Shown here: piece after piece, positions 1 through 8,065 of the stretch
Layout: the number at the start of each line of letters is the position of its first letter
How positions within the stretch are numbered: position 1 is the stretch's first letter
Assembly: GCA_017402895.1 (NCBI GenBank)
Contig: JAFPLG010000065.1
Coordinates: 1 to 19,078 of the forward strand
From: Paludibacteraceae bacterium
GTDB taxonomy: Bacteria; Bacteroidota; Bacteroidia; Bacteroidales; Paludibacteraceae
DNA: 19,078 bases
Direction: 5' to 3'
Made by a program: the position numbers and the translations under genes
Notes under the pieces: generated by a model
Databases searched by the model: none
The model's input: only the letters and a program-made list of their open reading frames with translations
Told to the model about the DNA's origin: nothing

Positions 1-942
1 AACAACGGTTATACCGTTGGTACGAATCCTGATGACGGTCAGGAGAGCAATGCCAACTATCCTTCCGCCCGCGACTGGGACCATAAGAACAGTAACGTCC
101 AGGCGATGTGCAAGGCCTATCTGAAGTTCCTCAAGAACACGATGAACTACGACGGTTTCCGTTTCGATTATTGCGGTGGTTATCACGTGAGTCACGTCAA
201 TGATTACGTATCGGAGGCCAAGCCGTATTTCTCCGTGATGGAGTACTGGAACGGTGATGCGAGTGTGCTCAAGAACCGTATTGACAATGCGAACAAGAAC
301 ACACTGACGTTCGATTTTGCGAATTTCTACACTGCTTTCCAAAAAGGTATTGCGGCAGGTAACTATGGCAACCTCAAGTCCTGCGGTTTGCGCGGCAAGG
401 GCTATTCGAAGTATGCTGTTTTGTTTGTAGACAACCATGATACGTTCAATCGCTCGGATATCGGTAACACGGATTGCGGTAACAGTTCGAACGGCAGTAC
501 GTCGCTCAACAACCGCGAGTTGATGCTGCAGTGCAACGCCTACATCCTCTCGATGCCGGGTGTGCCCTGTGTGTTCTGGCCGCACTGGTATAAGTACAAA
601 TCGGAGATCAAGGCGATGATCCATGCGCGTAAGTCGGCAGGAATCCACTCGGAGAGTACGATCGAGGAACAGAGTGGCAGCGGTTGGTACAAAGCAACGA
701 TCCACGGCAAGGCCGGCAATGTGGTGCTGTATCTGGGTTCGGCCGCTTCGGAAGCTGCTCCTTCGGGTTACAAGCAGGCCATCAAGGAAAACAAAGTGGC
801 GATGTACTACACCGGCGATGAGACACGCGATATAGAGAACGTGCAAGCCGCTCCGAAGAGCGAGAAATTCATGCAGGACGGCAAACTGTATATCCGCTGC
901 GGAGAACGCGTGTATGACGCACAAGGAAGAATCATTTACTAA
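1..942 (+). CDS. Secreted GH13 alpha-amylase, 3' part (5' end outside window)
   Basis: The reading frame is open from base 1 to the TAA at 940-942, giving the last 313 residues of a glycoside hydrolase family 13 enzyme that cleaves alpha-1,4-glucan links in starch. Visible GH13 motifs are GFRFDYCGG, with the nucleophile Asp encoded at 166-168; SVMEYWNG, with the acid/base Glu at 241-243; and FVDNHDTF, with the stabilising Asp at 439-441. All three catalytic residues are present. The segment MPGVPCVFWPHWYKYK followed by ARKSAGIHSES resembles plant-type and Bacteroidetes alpha-amylases. A beta-sandwich domain C follows, then a tail (DGKLYIRCGERVYDAQGR) shared with the next three genes. The signal peptide and the first half of the barrel lie upstream. 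The next gene starts 20 bp downstream, so co-transcription is likely. GH13 assignment is firm; the exact subfamily is not. Confidence 0.93.
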   Translation, partial: NNGYTVGTNPDDGQESNANYPSARDWDHKNSNVQAMCKAYLKFLKNTMNYDGFRFDYCGGYHVSHVNDYVSEAKPYFSVMEYWNGDASVLKNRIDNANKNTLTFDFANFYTAFQKGIAAGNYGNLKSCGLRGKGYSKYAVLFVDNHDTFNRSDIGNTDCGNSSNGSTSLNNRELMLQCNAYILSMPGVPCVFWPHWYKYKSEIKAMIHARKSAGIHSESTIEEQSGSGWYKATIHGKAGNVVLYLGSAASEAAPSGYKQAIKENKVAMYYTGDETRDIENVQAAPKSEKFMQDGKLYIRCGERVYDAQGRIIY

Positions 943-962
943 CCAATTAAATATTTTGTATC

Positions 963-1853
963 ATGAGAAAAATCTTTACGTTTTTTGCTGCAGTTCTGTT
1001 TGCAGCAGGTATGATGGCTCAGAGTTACGGCATTGCCGTAAATGGTCAGATGTATTATGCAGGAACTCAGAACCCGAATCCGCTGGATCCTACGTTCCAG
1101 GAGTATATGGTGCTGGGTCTGTCGGTTCAGGCCGGTGATAATCTCCAGCTGTGGGATCCGTCAGGAAACAATGGCTCCGGTGCCGGCTGGGCAGTTAATC
1201 TGGATGGTGCTTCTACGACGAATATCCGTCGTGACGGCGATCACTATGTGTGCGACGTAGCCGGATGCTATGACTTCTACATCAAACTCAAGTATGAGAA
1301 CGACCAGCTCTATATTGGAGCAGGTGAGTGCGCTTCGCCGACAGGTACAGAGATCAGTGGTGGCGGTACGGTAACCCCTCCGGGACCCGGTCCTGATCTG
1401 CCCAATGCCTATTGGTACTACAAGGGTTATATCGACGGTGCAGACCTGGAGAACGAGGAAGGTGGTTTCAATATCTTCCAGAACGGTTTGGCTTCGTTGA
1501 CCGTAGAAGATAATGCCTATCTGTTTGTGGTTTATCAGGTAACCGGTGTACAAGGTGTCCAATACATGGCTCCGAGTTATGTAGACGGTCCTACCCATGC
1601 TACGTTGACCACGACGGGTAATGACAAACTGCATATTGGTGCAGGTAGCTACACACTCTATCTGTATGATAACGGTGACGGCACGGTAGAACTCTCGACC
1701 GAACCGCTGGCAGGTAAGACGCTGGTTGGTGGTGGCAGCCAAGGCATCGAGAATACGCCTGCAGGCAATAAGGCGTATAAGAAGATTATCAACGGCCAGT
1801 TGGTGATCATCCGCGGCGAGAAGATGTTCGATGCTACGGGTCGTCAGCTCTAA
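963..1853 (+). CDS. Secreted two-domain protein, putative starch-binding, with shared C-terminal tail
   Basis: This 296-aa protein starts with a clear Sec signal peptide (MRKIFTFFAAVLFAAGMMA, cleavage likely before Gln20). There is no lipobox cysteine. Residues about 21-122 form a compact aromatic-rich domain (NGQMYYAGT, YMVLGLSVQAGDNLQLWD, YDFYIKLKYENDQLYIG) of a type I recall beside amylases in Bacteroidales; I infer a starch-binding beta-sandwich. A Gly/Pro linker (TVTPPGPGP) leads to a second beta-rich domain at about 147-250. Residues 262-296 carry the tail shared with the neighbouring genes (NGQLVIIRGEKMFDATGR). No catalytic motif is seen. It lies between an amylase and a large multi-module protein, so a role in holding starch at the cell surface or outside the cell fits. 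The function is inferred from context and composition, not from a recognised family. Confidence 0.8.
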   Translation: MRKIFTFFAAVLFAAGMMAQSYGIAVNGQMYYAGTQNPNPLDPTFQEYMVLGLSVQAGDNLQLWDPSGNNGSGAGWAVNLDGASTTNIRRDGDHYVCDVAGCYDFYIKLKYENDQLYIGAGECASPTGTEISGGGTVTPPGPGPDLPNAYWYYKGYIDGADLENEEGGFNIFQNGLASLTVEDNAYLFVVYQVTGVQGVQYMAPSYVDGPTHATLTTTGNDKLHIGAGSYTLYLYDNGDGTVELSTEPLAGKTLVGGGSQGIENTPAGNKAYKKIINGQLVIIRGEKMFDATGRQL

Positions 1854-1918
1854 ATATATATACCTTATATATAGATATATACGTTAAACTAATTTATTAA
1901 TCTAAAATCAACAATGTC
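1854..1918 (+). other. AT-rich spacer with alternating AT tract
   Basis: This 65-bp spacer begins with runs of alternating A and T (about 1854-1881) that could fold into weak AT-only hairpins. It has no GC-rich stem, no T-run and no TAnnTTTG promoter box. I therefore see neither a clear terminator nor a promoter, and the downstream gene is probably read from upstream. An ATG at 1914 opens a two-codon frame (ATG TCA TGA) whose stop overlaps the start of the next gene. Confidence 0.4.
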
Positions 1919-4900
1919 ATGAGAAAGATTTTATCTTTATTGACTGCAATTCTATTTGCAGGCTCCATGATGGCTGCGGTTGGAAATGTGTACTACACAT
2001 TCGTTCCACAGAAGTTATCCAGTGGGAATGTGAGTGACTACACCAAGACTGGCGACCAAACGGTTGATGAGATGACTTGGAATGTACCGGGCAACTGGTA
2101 TGCAACAGGTGCTCTCCGTATTGGAGGTAAGAGCATTACAGACGTCGACCGTGTTATCACAGGTAAAACGGCTATGGGTGATGCCATCGCACAGATTGTA
2201 ATTACCCATACGGGTGTTACTTCCGACAACCTGAAGCTCAATTCTATTACGGTGACGGCCGCTTCCGATGATGCGTTCACCCAGGATGTTGAGTCCAAGA
2301 CGGTAGTAGCAAACACAGACTTTACCTACGCCAAAAACACGGAAGGAACGATTACCATCACTCCTACCAGTGGAAAATGGGCAAAGAATGCGTACTACAA
2401 GTTGGCATTCAATGTAACCAATTCGAATGGTTCGAACTATGCCTTTGTACTGAACAAGATTGAGTTCTACTCCTATGCAGAGGGTGGTGCTACTCCTGCA
2501 ACGACGAAGACTATCTACTGCAAGAACGTACAAAGCTGGTGGACACAAGACGGCGCTGCTATAGGTGTTTATTATTGGGGTGGTACTTCGGCCGCTATCA
2601 ATTGGCCGGGTGTCCGTATGGCTCCTATTGCAGGTCAAGAGGGCCTGTGGTCGTATGACGTTCCCGCTGATATTACCGGACTTATCTTCGTTCGCGTGAA
2701 CGGCAGTGGAGATGTTTCCGATTGGGGTGCTAAAACGGCTGACTTAACTCTCCCGACCGATGGCAAGAACCTTTACACGATTACTTCTACCTCTGCTGTA
2801 TGGGGTGATCCGGGCGTAACTGGCGAGTGGTCTGTTTATGGCGATGACCCGACTCCGGTTGATCCTCCGACGAACAAGTTCTATGTTACGGGTGACTCCG
2901 CATTCATTGTAGATGCCGGTATGACGGCTGACAAGAAATGGAATCCGGCTGCGATAGCCTCCGAGAAAGACACACTTGTACTGAACCTGAAGGCTGGTAT
3001 GGCTTATAAGATGAAACTGACCACGGACGGTACATGGAATACGGCCAAAGGTTATGCCGATTTGACTGCACCGGTTGCTGAAGGTCTGAGCTATGATAAT
3101 GATGGTAACATCTGCTTCACTCTTTCGGCTGACGGTCCTGTGACAATTATCTATAAGAGTGATCTCTTCAAGTTGGACGGCGGCTTCGTTGTTGTTCCTC
3201 CGGTTGTGCCGACTTTGGCTAACGGTTTCTATCTGATTGGTCAGAAGGGCTGGGATGCTGCAGCTCTGGACGCAAGTCTGAAGTTCGCTGCTAATCCGGA
3301 CAACGAGAACGAATATGTCCTCACTACCACGCTTGTTAAAGACCAGCACTTGAAGGTGGTTAAGGTGGAGAACGATGCACTCGTTGCATGGTATCCTGAC
3401 GGCATGGATAATGACTACATAGTAGACGATGCTCATGCTGGTGAGAACAAGGAAATCTACTTCCAGGAGACCTACAAGGCCGATTGGGCTGAGTTTGGTG
3501 GCTACTTCTGGACGGGTGCAAAGGAAATAGAACCGGAAGGTCAGATGTATGTATGGAACGGTATCGGTGTGACGAAGGCAGAAGATGCTACGGAGAAGGG
3601 CGGTACAGCTGAAGCTGTACAGGCTGACGGAACGAACATCGCTGTCGGCGTATCGCAGAAAGGCAACTGGTGCTTGAAGGCTAATAAGGGCTTCAATAGC
3701 GGTGCTTATTATCTCGGTGTCGCAATGAAGAATGGTGTGAATGCTGGTGATACGATTAAGATCGCTTATTTCCGCACGACAACAAGCAATACCTACGTTC
3801 TGGGTATGGACTTCAGCGCAGATAAGGAATCTGCTTCGAGTACCTATCAGATTCTTACGAAGGGTGACCCGCAGGCTTTGACCTCGAATGGCACGCCGGC
3901 AGACTCTATCTTTATCGTACCGGAAGGCGTTGAGAATGCAAAATATATGCGTATCTATCGTAATAGCGGTAGTACCGGCCTCTGGGTAGCAAAGGTTGAG
4001 ATCGTAAAGGCTGAAGGTGGTGTAACTCCTCCTCCGACGCCGACTTTGGATAATGGTTTCTATCTGATTGGTCAGAAGGGCTGGGATGCTGCAGCTCTGG
4101 ACGCAAGTCTGAAGTTTGCTGCTAATCCGGACAACGAGAACGAATATGTCCTCACTACCACGCTTGTTAAAGACCAGCACTTGAAGGTGGTTAAGGTGGA
4201 GAACGATGCACTCGTTGCATGGTATCCTGACGGCATGGATAATGAGTACGTAGTAGATGCTGCTCACGCTGGTGAGAACAAGGATATCTACTTCCAGGAG
4301 ACCTATAAGGCTGATTGGGCTGAGTTTGGTGGCTACTTCTGGACGGGTTCGAATGAACCGGCAGGCTGTAACTGGGATGCTATCGAGTTCCTCGGAACGA
4401 CCGATCCGGCTTATGCTAACCAGTTCAAGCTCTGCAAGACCGGTGACTATCCGGGCGTTGTTAATATCCAGCAACCGGGCTTTGCTACCGAGATTGGTAT
4501 TTATGTCACCTTCCCGAGTGCTGCCTTTGGCGAGATCTCGCTGCCGGCAAGTGCTTATGACATCCAGGGTGCAGGTATTATCTTCCACTTGTCTGCTTTC
4601 ACGGCAGTAGAGACCGAGGTAACGGTTGTTTGCGAGAGCAATCCGATTGTCTTCACGGTTTACAATGCCAAGGGTGGTGTAACACCTCCTCCGACGGGTG
4701 TTGAGATTCGTCTTGTTCCGACAATCTGGAATGTCGATGGCGCCAAGTTCGCCGCCGTTACTTGGAAGGCAGGCGAGAGCATGGAGAGCCCGGCTGCAGT
4801 CGTATCTGACTGGTTCGTAGGTGGTGATACCGTAGTAGGTTATATTCCTGCTGAGGCTGATAGTATCGGCTTCGCACGCTTTGCGGCTGGCACGGCCACT

Positions 4901-5467
4901 CCGTCGCTTGACATGAGCACTATCTGGAATCACTCCGACAAACTCGCAATCGATCCGTCGATGATCTATACCATCACCGCTTGGGGTAAAGAATACAGCC
5001 CGGGTTACTGGGGCGAGGCTCCGCAACCGGTTGAGGCTGAGTGGTTCTTGGCTGGCGATATGACCGATTGGCAGAACGGTAAGATCTCGTTCAAGAACGG
5101 TGATATCAAGGTTACCCTGGCTGACGCAGGTCGTACCTACGCTTTCAAGATTGTGAAAGTAGAAGGTGAGAACATGACTTGGTATGGCAATAACGGCACG
5201 ATGACCCGTGAGTACAACCAAGACTGGGTATTCGATTCTAACGAGCAGGAGAATGGTAAGTTGACGGCTGACGTAGCAGGTGAGTATACCTTCAAGATGG
5301 TTGTTGACGGCATTGGAATGCCGCACGTAAGCGTTACCTATCCGAACGGAACAGGTCTGGACAACGTCAAGGACGGTAATGTAGTAGAAAAGTTGCTGCG
5401 TGATGGTCAGGTAGTGATTATCCGTGGTGAACATATCTATACACCGATGGGACAAATGATCAAGTAA
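1919..5467 (+). CDS. Large secreted multi-module starch-binding protein, non-catalytic
   Basis: This 1182-aa protein has a Sec signal peptide (MRKILSLLTAILFAGSMMA) and no lipobox. Modules in order, as I read them: N-terminal beta domain (about 20-190); a CBM26-like starch-binding module (about 197-300; IYCKNVQSWW, YYWGG, WPGVRM, FVRVNG); a FYVTGDSA domain (about 320-422); repeat copy A (431-533, NGFYLIGQKGWDA); a beta domain (about 542-700); repeat copy B (708-810); another beta domain (about 819-919); a second CBM25/26-like module (about 928-1033; KFAAVTW, FARFAAG, WNHSDKL); and a FLAGDMTDW domain (about 1040-1142). A tail (DGQVVIIRGEHIYTPMGQ) follows. Pro/Gly linkers such as GGVTPPPT separate some modules. 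No GH13 or other catalytic motif is visible. A role in capturing starch, analogous to SusE/SusF but not lipid-anchored, is an inference. Module borders are estimates by eye. Confidence 0.85.
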   Translation: MRKILSLLTAILFAGSMMAAVGNVYYTFVPQKLSSGNVSDYTKTGDQTVDEMTWNVPGNWYATGALRIGGKSITDVDRVITGKTAMGDAIAQIVITHTGVTSDNLKLNSITVTAASDDAFTQDVESKTVVANTDFTYAKNTEGTITITPTSGKWAKNAYYKLAFNVTNSNGSNYAFVLNKIEFYSYAEGGATPATTKTIYCKNVQSWWTQDGAAIGVYYWGGTSAAINWPGVRMAPIAGQEGLWSYDVPADITGLIFVRVNGSGDVSDWGAKTADLTLPTDGKNLYTITSTSAVWGDPGVTGEWSVYGDDPTPVDPPTNKFYVTGDSAFIVDAGMTADKKWNPAAIASEKDTLVLNLKAGMAYKMKLTTDGTWNTAKGYADLTAPVAEGLSYDNDGNICFTLSADGPVTIIYKSDLFKLDGGFVVVPPVVPTLANGFYLIGQKGWDAAALDASLKFAANPDNENEYVLTTTLVKDQHLKVVKVENDALVAWYPDGMDNDYIVDDAHAGENKEIYFQETYKADWAEFGGYFWTGAKEIEPEGQMYVWNGIGVTKAEDATEKGGTAEAVQADGTNIAVGVSQKGNWCLKANKGFNSGAYYLGVAMKNGVNAGDTIKIAYFRTTTSNTYVLGMDFSADKESASSTYQILTKGDPQALTSNGTPADSIFIVPEGVENAKYMRIYRNSGSTGLWVAKVEIVKAEGGVTPPPTPTLDNGFYLIGQKGWDAAALDASLKFAANPDNENEYVLTTTLVKDQHLKVVKVENDALVAWYPDGMDNEYVVDAAHAGENKDIYFQETYKADWAEFGGYFWTGSNEPAGCNWDAIEFLGTTDPAYANQFKLCKTGDYPGVVNIQQPGFATEIGIYVTFPSAAFGEISLPASAYDIQGAGIIFHLSAFTAVETEVTVVCESNPIVFTVYNAKGGVTPPPTGVEIRLVPTIWNVDGAKFAAVTWKAGESMESPAAVVSDWFVGGDTVVGYIPAEADSIGFARFAAGTATPSLDMSTIWNHSDKLAIDPSMIYTITAWGKEYSPGYWGEAPQPVEAEWFLAGDMTDWQNGKISFKNGDIKVTLADAGRTYAFKIVKVEGENMTWYGNNGTMTREYNQDWVFDSNEQENGKLTADVAGEYTFKMVVDGIGMPHVSVTYPNGTGLDNVKDGNVVEKLLRDGQVVIIRGEHIYTPMGQMIK
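3209..3517 (+). repeat. Intragenic module duplication, copy A (309 bp)
   Basis: This segment encodes residues 431-533 of the large starch-binding protein. It matches 4040-4348 with 11 differences in 309 bp by my count and no gaps. A stretch of 128 bases (3287-3414) is identical in both copies, including third codon positions, which points to recent duplication or gene conversion. Confidence 0.95.
4040..4348 (+). repeat. Intragenic module duplication, copy B (309 bp)
   Basis: This is the second copy of the 103-residue module, encoding residues 708-810, offset by 831 bp (277 codons) from copy A, so the frame is kept. It directly follows a linker-coding 24-mer (4016-4039) that recurs with one mismatch at 4673-4696 after the next module. 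Confidence 0.95.
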
Positions 5468-5486
5468 TCCGTTGTTCCTATTATCC

Positions 5487-5525
5487 AAAAAAGGCGGGCA
5501 GTTGAAAAACTGCTCGCTTTTTTTT
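5487..5525 (+). terminator. Rho-independent terminator of the first three starch genes
   Basis: A 10-bp stem (5494-5503 with 5508-5517, one G-T pair) closes a GAAA tetraloop and is followed by eight T residues (5518-5525); an A-run precedes it at 5487-5492. It begins about 20 bp past the stop of the large starch-binding gene. The T-run also supplies the -33 box of the next promoter. Confidence 0.93.
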
Positions 5526-5554
5526 GCATATGTCAAAAAAATGTTGTAAATTTG
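5523..5554 (+). promoter_or_regulatory. Bacteroidetes-type promoter for the 797-aa GH13 gene
   Basis: TTTG at 5523-5526 and TAAATTTG (TAnnTTTG) at 5547-5554 are separated by 20 bp, matching the Bacteroidetes sigma-ABfr consensus. The start codon is about 40 bp downstream. The -33 box overlaps the end of the preceding terminator. Confidence 0.85.
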
Positions 5555-5593
5555 CAGCCGAAAGTCTGACAAATACTTAACCAATATATCATT

Positions 5594-7987
5594 ATGAGAA
5601 AATTTACATTGTTTTTGGTGTGCCTTTTTGCGCTAAGCGTAGCGGCACAGGTGACTACTTCTCCGAACCCCGTTCCTAAGGGGTATACCGGCAAGATTAC
5701 CATTACGTTTGACCCCAAAGCCGGTAACGGCGGTATGGCTACGGCTACCAAGTGTTATGCCCATACGGGCTATTGTACGCCTACGGCTAACTGGCTGGGT
5801 GTGAAGGCCGGTTGGCGTTCGGCGAGCGCTCCGGAACTGACCAAGGTCGGTGACAAGTGGCAACTGGAAATTGATAACATGTACACGTATTACAATATCC
5901 CGGCTAATACGGATGTGTATGCACTGGCATTTGTGTTCAACGACGGCCCTGGCGGTTCGAAAGAAGGTAAGACGGCTGCTGGTCAGGATATCTTTGTGGT
6001 GCTTGGCCAAGAGTCAGTCGCCGATCCTTGGGATGCAGTGGATGGCGTAGCAGGTATTACCGGCACACGTCCTTCCGGCATTGATCAAGGCATCTATTAC
6101 GGTTCGGATGGCACGTCTGTTACGCTCTGTACGTATGCGGCCAGCAAGACGGCGCCGGCGAAGCGTGTGTTTCTCGTAGGTGATATGACCGATTGGAAAC
6201 TCAGTGCAGATTACCAACTCAAGCGTGACGGTAACTATTTCTGGATCACACTGACCGGTCTTACTCCGGGTAAGGAATATCGTTTCCAGTATGCGATAGA
6301 GCGTGCGGATGGTGTGCGTAAGCAGATATCCGATCTGTTTTCCACCAAAGTGATTCACCCAGATGATAAATGGGAACCCAAACAAGCAGACCCGACGCTG
6401 ATCGACTATCCGTTGACCGGTGCCGATGGCGGTTACGTGACGGTGATACAACCCGGCAAGCCGGCTTATAACTGGTCGAACGCAACGCTCAACTTCCAGC
6501 GTCCGGATAAGAACAACCTCGTTATCTACGAGCTCTGGGTATATGACTATACACCAAAGCGTACTATCGAAGGTGTGCGCGAACGTCTGGATTACCTCCA
6601 GCAACTGGGTGTAAACGCGATTGAACTTATGCCGATTTGTGAGTTTGACGGTAACTACAACTGGGGCTACTCGCCTAACCACTATTTTGCGCCAGACCGC
6701 GCTTATGGTTCGGAGAATGACATCAAGCGTTTTATTGACGAGTGCCACCAACGCGGTATAGCAGTCATCATGGATATGGTGTTCAACCATGCGACAGGTC
6801 TCAACCCGATGAACAAACTCTATCCGTACGGAACAGATTTGGCAAGCAACCCGTGGTTCAATGTAACGGCTCCGCATAGCGACAACGTCTACGAGGACTG
6901 GAACCATGATTTCGTGCCGGCTCAGAACATGTTCAAGCGTGCAATCCAATATTGGTTGACAGAGTATAAAGTGGATGGTTTCCGCTTTGACCTTAGCCAT
7001 GGTTTCTGTGGCACGACCAAGAACTCATCCGTTCCGCACATCAAGGATTACTACAACAAGGGTCTGAAGGCTGTTTCGCCTACGGCTTATATGATTTGTG
7101 AGCACTGGGGAGATAATATGGGTAACGAACGTCCGCAACTCATCAACGAAGGAATGCTCTGCTGGCAGAATACCAACAACGCATATCTGCAAACCGCTAT
7201 GGGTTGGCTCAAAGAGGGCGATAGTTTTGTGGATGCTAACCAAGACGGCTATGTTTCCTACTGTGAGAGCCACGATGAGGAGCGTATGCAATACAAGGCA
7301 AAACGTTGGGGTGCCGGCAATATGACCTCGAATGAGGCAACGCGTTTAAGTCGTATCCCTGCTTGCGTGGGTATGAACGTGCTGCTCAACGGTTCGCATA
7401 TGATCTGGCAATTCGAGGAGATTGGTTATGACTACTCGATCAATAGCGAGGCTAATCACCCGAACGTAGGCCAGGAGAAAGAGGATTATCGTTGTAATAT
7501 CAAGGCACGTCCGGAGCCGCTCGGTTATTTCACGGATGCTAACCGCGTAGCGGCTTATACGAAATGCGCCCAGGCTATCCAGTTGCGTACCAAACTGCAT
7601 CCGGAGTGGTTCGCCGGCAACCCGACGGCGCAGTCTCTGGGTTCTGGTGTAAAAGTGCGTTACGTACAGTGGGGCAGCAATGTGATTGCTGTAGCTAACT
7701 TCGACGCGTCCTCCGCCCAAAGTTATTCGCTACCTTCCGGCACGTGGTATGACTACTATACCGGAGGTTCGTGCGCGGGTTCTGTTAGCCTCCAGCCGGG
7801 CGAACTGAAGATCCTTACCGGCGCGAAGGTGGACCTCCCGACGATCAATACCGACCTGGAGAACCTGCTGCCGATAGAGAATGTAAGCAGCGATGCTCTG
7901 CCTCAGGCGCAGAAGATTCTGCGCGACGGCCAGGTGCTGATTATCCGTGGTGGTAAGACGTATACAATCACCGGACAGGCACTCTAA
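5594..7987 (+). CDS. Secreted GH13 alpha-glucan hydrolase (alpha-amylase/pullulanase-like)
   Basis: This 797-aa enzyme has a Sec signal peptide (MRKFTLFLVCLFALSVAAQ). An N-terminal beta domain (about 20-135) is followed by a CBM48-like domain (about 190-260; VFLVGDMTDWK, YRFQYAIERADG) and a GH13 barrel that starts with VIYELWVYDYT. GH13 motifs are DMVFNH (394-399), GFRFDLSHG with nucleophile Asp466, ICEHWGD with acid/base Glu503, and YCESHDEER with Asp561; all catalytic residues are intact. CBM48 ahead of a GH13 barrel is typical of debranching and branching enzymes, so activity on alpha-1,6 branches or on mixed oligosaccharides is possible. I cannot decide the specificity. After a beta domain C the protein ends in the tail shared with its neighbours (DGQVLIIRGGKTYTITGQ). 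It has its own promoter and terminator, so it can be expressed separately from the upstream genes. Confidence 0.93.
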   Translation: MRKFTLFLVCLFALSVAAQVTTSPNPVPKGYTGKITITFDPKAGNGGMATATKCYAHTGYCTPTANWLGVKAGWRSASAPELTKVGDKWQLEIDNMYTYYNIPANTDVYALAFVFNDGPGGSKEGKTAAGQDIFVVLGQESVADPWDAVDGVAGITGTRPSGIDQGIYYGSDGTSVTLCTYAASKTAPAKRVFLVGDMTDWKLSADYQLKRDGNYFWITLTGLTPGKEYRFQYAIERADGVRKQISDLFSTKVIHPDDKWEPKQADPTLIDYPLTGADGGYVTVIQPGKPAYNWSNATLNFQRPDKNNLVIYELWVYDYTPKRTIEGVRERLDYLQQLGVNAIELMPICEFDGNYNWGYSPNHYFAPDRAYGSENDIKRFIDECHQRGIAVIMDMVFNHATGLNPMNKLYPYGTDLASNPWFNVTAPHSDNVYEDWNHDFVPAQNMFKRAIQYWLTEYKVDGFRFDLSHGFCGTTKNSSVPHIKDYYNKGLKAVSPTAYMICEHWGDNMGNERPQLINEGMLCWQNTNNAYLQTAMGWLKEGDSFVDANQDGYVSYCESHDEERMQYKAKRWGAGNMTSNEATRLSRIPACVGMNVLLNGSHMIWQFEEIGYDYSINSEANHPNVGQEKEDYRCNIKARPEPLGYFTDANRVAAYTKCAQAIQLRTKLHPEWFAGNPTAQSLGSGVKVRYVQWGSNVIAVANFDASSAQSYSLPSGTWYDYYTGGSCAGSVSLQPGELKILTGAKVDLPTINTDLENLLPIENVSSDALPQAQKILRDGQVLIIRGGKTYTITGQAL

Positions 7988-8001
7988 AGATCTGTGTATG
8001 C

Positions 8002-8037
8002 AACAAAATAAGCGGCCCGAAAGCCGCTTATTTTGTT
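8002..8037. terminator. Bidirectional terminator between GH13 gene and glyQS
   Basis: A perfect 15-bp inverted repeat (8002-8016 with 8023-8037) closes a 6-nt loop (CCGAAA). The GC-rich inner stem is flanked by an A/T-rich outer stem that reads TTATTTTGTT at the 3' side on both strands. It sits between two converging genes, so it probably stops transcription from both. Confidence 0.9.
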
Positions 8038-8065
8038 ATCAAATATCAAATATCAATTATCAATT
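8038..8065 (-). repeat. Heptamer tandem repeat at the 3' end of glyQS
   Basis: On the + strand four abutting 7-mers are seen: ATCAAAT, ATCAAAT, ATCAATT, ATCAATT. The last unit contains two bases of the glyQS stop codon (8064-8066 on the - strand). The tract lies directly against the terminator stem. Confidence 0.85.

Noticed and set aside
1854..1882. A terminator in the alternating AT tract
   Set aside because: There is no GC stem and no T-run, and the tract could pair in many weak registers.
2744..5584. A 946-codon open frame on the - strand antisense to the large starch-binding gene
   Set aside because: It mirrors the sense gene's codon use (few TTA, CTA or TCA codons in the sense frame). 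The product has no recognisable domain, and it spans the terminator and promoter of the + strand. I treat it as a shadow frame.
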